The notes under the pieces were generated by a model that did no database searches, was not told the origin of the DNA, and saw only the letters and a program-made list of their open reading frames with translations. A stretch of DNA of 64,000 bases from Mycobacterium sp. 852002-51163_SCH5372311 (GTDB taxonomy: Bacteria; Actinomycetota; Actinomycetes; Mycobacteriales; Mycobacteriaceae). This document shows, piece by piece, positions 63,256-64,000 of this stretch (its first letter is position 1; each line of letters begins with the position of its first letter). The stretch spans positions 1 to 64,000 of the forward strand of contig NZ_LZIJ01000073.1 of NCBI RefSeq assembly GCF_001667115.1. The letters run 5' to 3'. A program made the position numbers and the translations under genes.

Positions 63256-64000
63256 TTAGGGCCGAACCTCGAAGACATTGTTGAACGGAGTTTGGGCAGC
63301 CAGCCGGAATCGGCTGAAGCCCGCCGTCGTCACAACGTCCTTGATCCGCGCCGGACCCGCCTGGGTGCCCAACGCGAGTCCCACCGGCTGCGCCAAAGAC
63401 GACGGTGTGCACAACAGGGTGGAGAACCCGTAGAAGGCCCGCCCGATCGGGTTCAGGTTGTCCTCGACGTGATCGCCGGCCGCCGGTTCGACGATCATCC
63501 AGGTGCCGTCGTCGGCGATGACGTCGCGGACGTGGCGTGCGGCCCCGACCGGGTCGCCCATGTCGTGCAGGCAGTCGAACATAGTGACAAGGTCGTACGG
63601 GCCGCCGGGGAAGGACTGTGCCCCTACCGCTTCGAAGTCGACGTGCGCCTGCACGCCTAGCTCGGCGGCACGTGCGCGAGCCGTCGTGATCGACTCGGCG
63701 TGACCGTCGATCCCAAGGAAGGTTGTCGCCGGAAACGCCTGTGCCATCAGGATTGTCGACGCGCCGTGCCCACAGCCCACATCGGCGACCGTGGCGCCCG
63801 CGTTGAGTTTGTCGACCACGCCTTCGAGCGCCGGCAGCCACGCGTTTACCAGGTACGTGGCGTAGGTGGGACGGAAGAACCGCTCGCATCCGAGGTGCAC
63901 GTCGGCGTTGTGATCGCCCCAGCCGACACCGTCACCCGTGCGGGCGACCTCGATGATTCTGCTTGCGTCGCTGATGGTTCCGTGCGCGGTCTGGAACAGT
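63256..64000 (-). CDS. Class I SAM-dependent methyltransferase with N-terminal helical domain (partial)
   Basis: The gene runs off the right edge; 247 codons are visible. The frame continues past the ATG-like codon at 63900 with LFQTAHGTISDASRIIEVAR and GVGWGDHNADVHLGCERFFRP, so that is not the true start. Motif I is ATVADVGCGHGASTILMA, followed by GIDGHAES and TMFDCLHDMGDP. This matches methyltransferases of the Rv2258c-like type, with a winged-helix/dimerisation N-terminus. It probably forms an operon with the hydrolase-glycosyltransferase fusion. Confidence 0.85.
   Translation of the reverse strand, partial: LFQTAHGTISDASRIIEVARTGDGVGWGDHNADVHLGCERFFRPTYATYLVNAWLPALEGVVDKLNAGATVADVGCGHGASTILMAQAFPATTFLGIDGHAESITTARARAAELGVQAHVDFEAVGAQSFPGGPYDLVTMFDCLHDMGDPVGAARHVRDVIADDGTWMIVEPAAGDHVEDNLNPIGRAFYGFSTLLCTPSSLAQPVGLALGTQAGPARIKDVVTTAGFSRFRLAAQTPFNNVFEVRP

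Noticed and set aside
60917-64000. Genomic island integrated at tRNA-Thr
   Set aside because: No integrase or repeated tRNA end is visible in the window, so only a synteny breakpoint is claimed.

Overview
This window is high-GC actinobacterial DNA from a Mycobacterium. It carries PPE-SVP proteins, WhiB4, PonA2, MarP, a Crp-family regulator, the DppABCD transporter, TopA with a lysine-rich tail, F420-dependent enzymes, and the 6C and Ms1-type small RNAs. From about 9.1 kb to 61 kb the gene order is, from memory, that of the M. tuberculosis Rv3687c-to-Rv3644c region read backwards. I cannot assign the species.

Layout. 1-0.4 kb: a yqeY gene broken by an inverted duplication at the left edge. 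0.45-8.9 kb: an accessory block between yqeY and rsfB, two genes that I recall as adjacent in M. tuberculosis. On the + strand it has an F420-dependent oxidoreductase, a DJ-1/PfpI protein, a HemK-like methyltransferase and a CDGSH iron-sulfur protein. On the - strand it has a compact stressosome operon (rsbR, rsbS, rsbT, rsbX, then an RsbU-PAS-GAF-PP2C-HATPase hybrid) ending in a haem-oxygenase-like diiron protein. 9.1-18 kb: rsfB, small membrane and zinc-ribbon proteins, a lipoprotein, a CYP137-like P450, a secreted DUF4185 protein, tRNA-Pro, a cysteine desulfhydrase-like PLP enzyme and a metallophosphoesterase. 18-32.6 kb: ponA2, whiB4, a Get3/ArsA-like ATPase pair, RidA, a metallo-beta-lactamase-fold hydrolase, crp, nth, a TlpA-like thioredoxin, a NUDIX hydrolase, marP, an alpha/beta hydrolase and a secreted S1 protease. 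32.7-43.7 kb: acs, two PPE genes, the dpp operon and a degenerate Fic-like protein. 43.7-50 kb: Ms1-type RNA, a HAD phosphatase, 6C RNA and the Flp/Tad-like cluster. 50-61 kb: an Rv3651-like protein, an SftH/MrfA-type helicase, cspA, topA, an adenylate cyclase, holB and tRNA-Thr. 61-64 kb: an alpha/beta hydrolase-glycosyltransferase fusion and a truncated methyltransferase, which I do not recall from this position in M. tuberculosis.

How it fits together. The 3.2-9.5 kb region reads as one partner-switching pathway. An RsbRD-type sensor with RsbS would hold the kinase RsbT. Released RsbT would activate the RsbU-type hybrid through its N-terminal domain. The PP2C domain of the hybrid could dephosphorylate an RsbV-type protein, and the divergently encoded RsfB is the obvious candidate, linking the pathway to a SigF-type sigma factor. 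The diiron protein is last in the same operon and faces the methyltransferase-CDGSH pair, so an unknown redox or metabolic reaction may belong to the same stress response. These links are inferred from domains and gene order and are not demonstrated.
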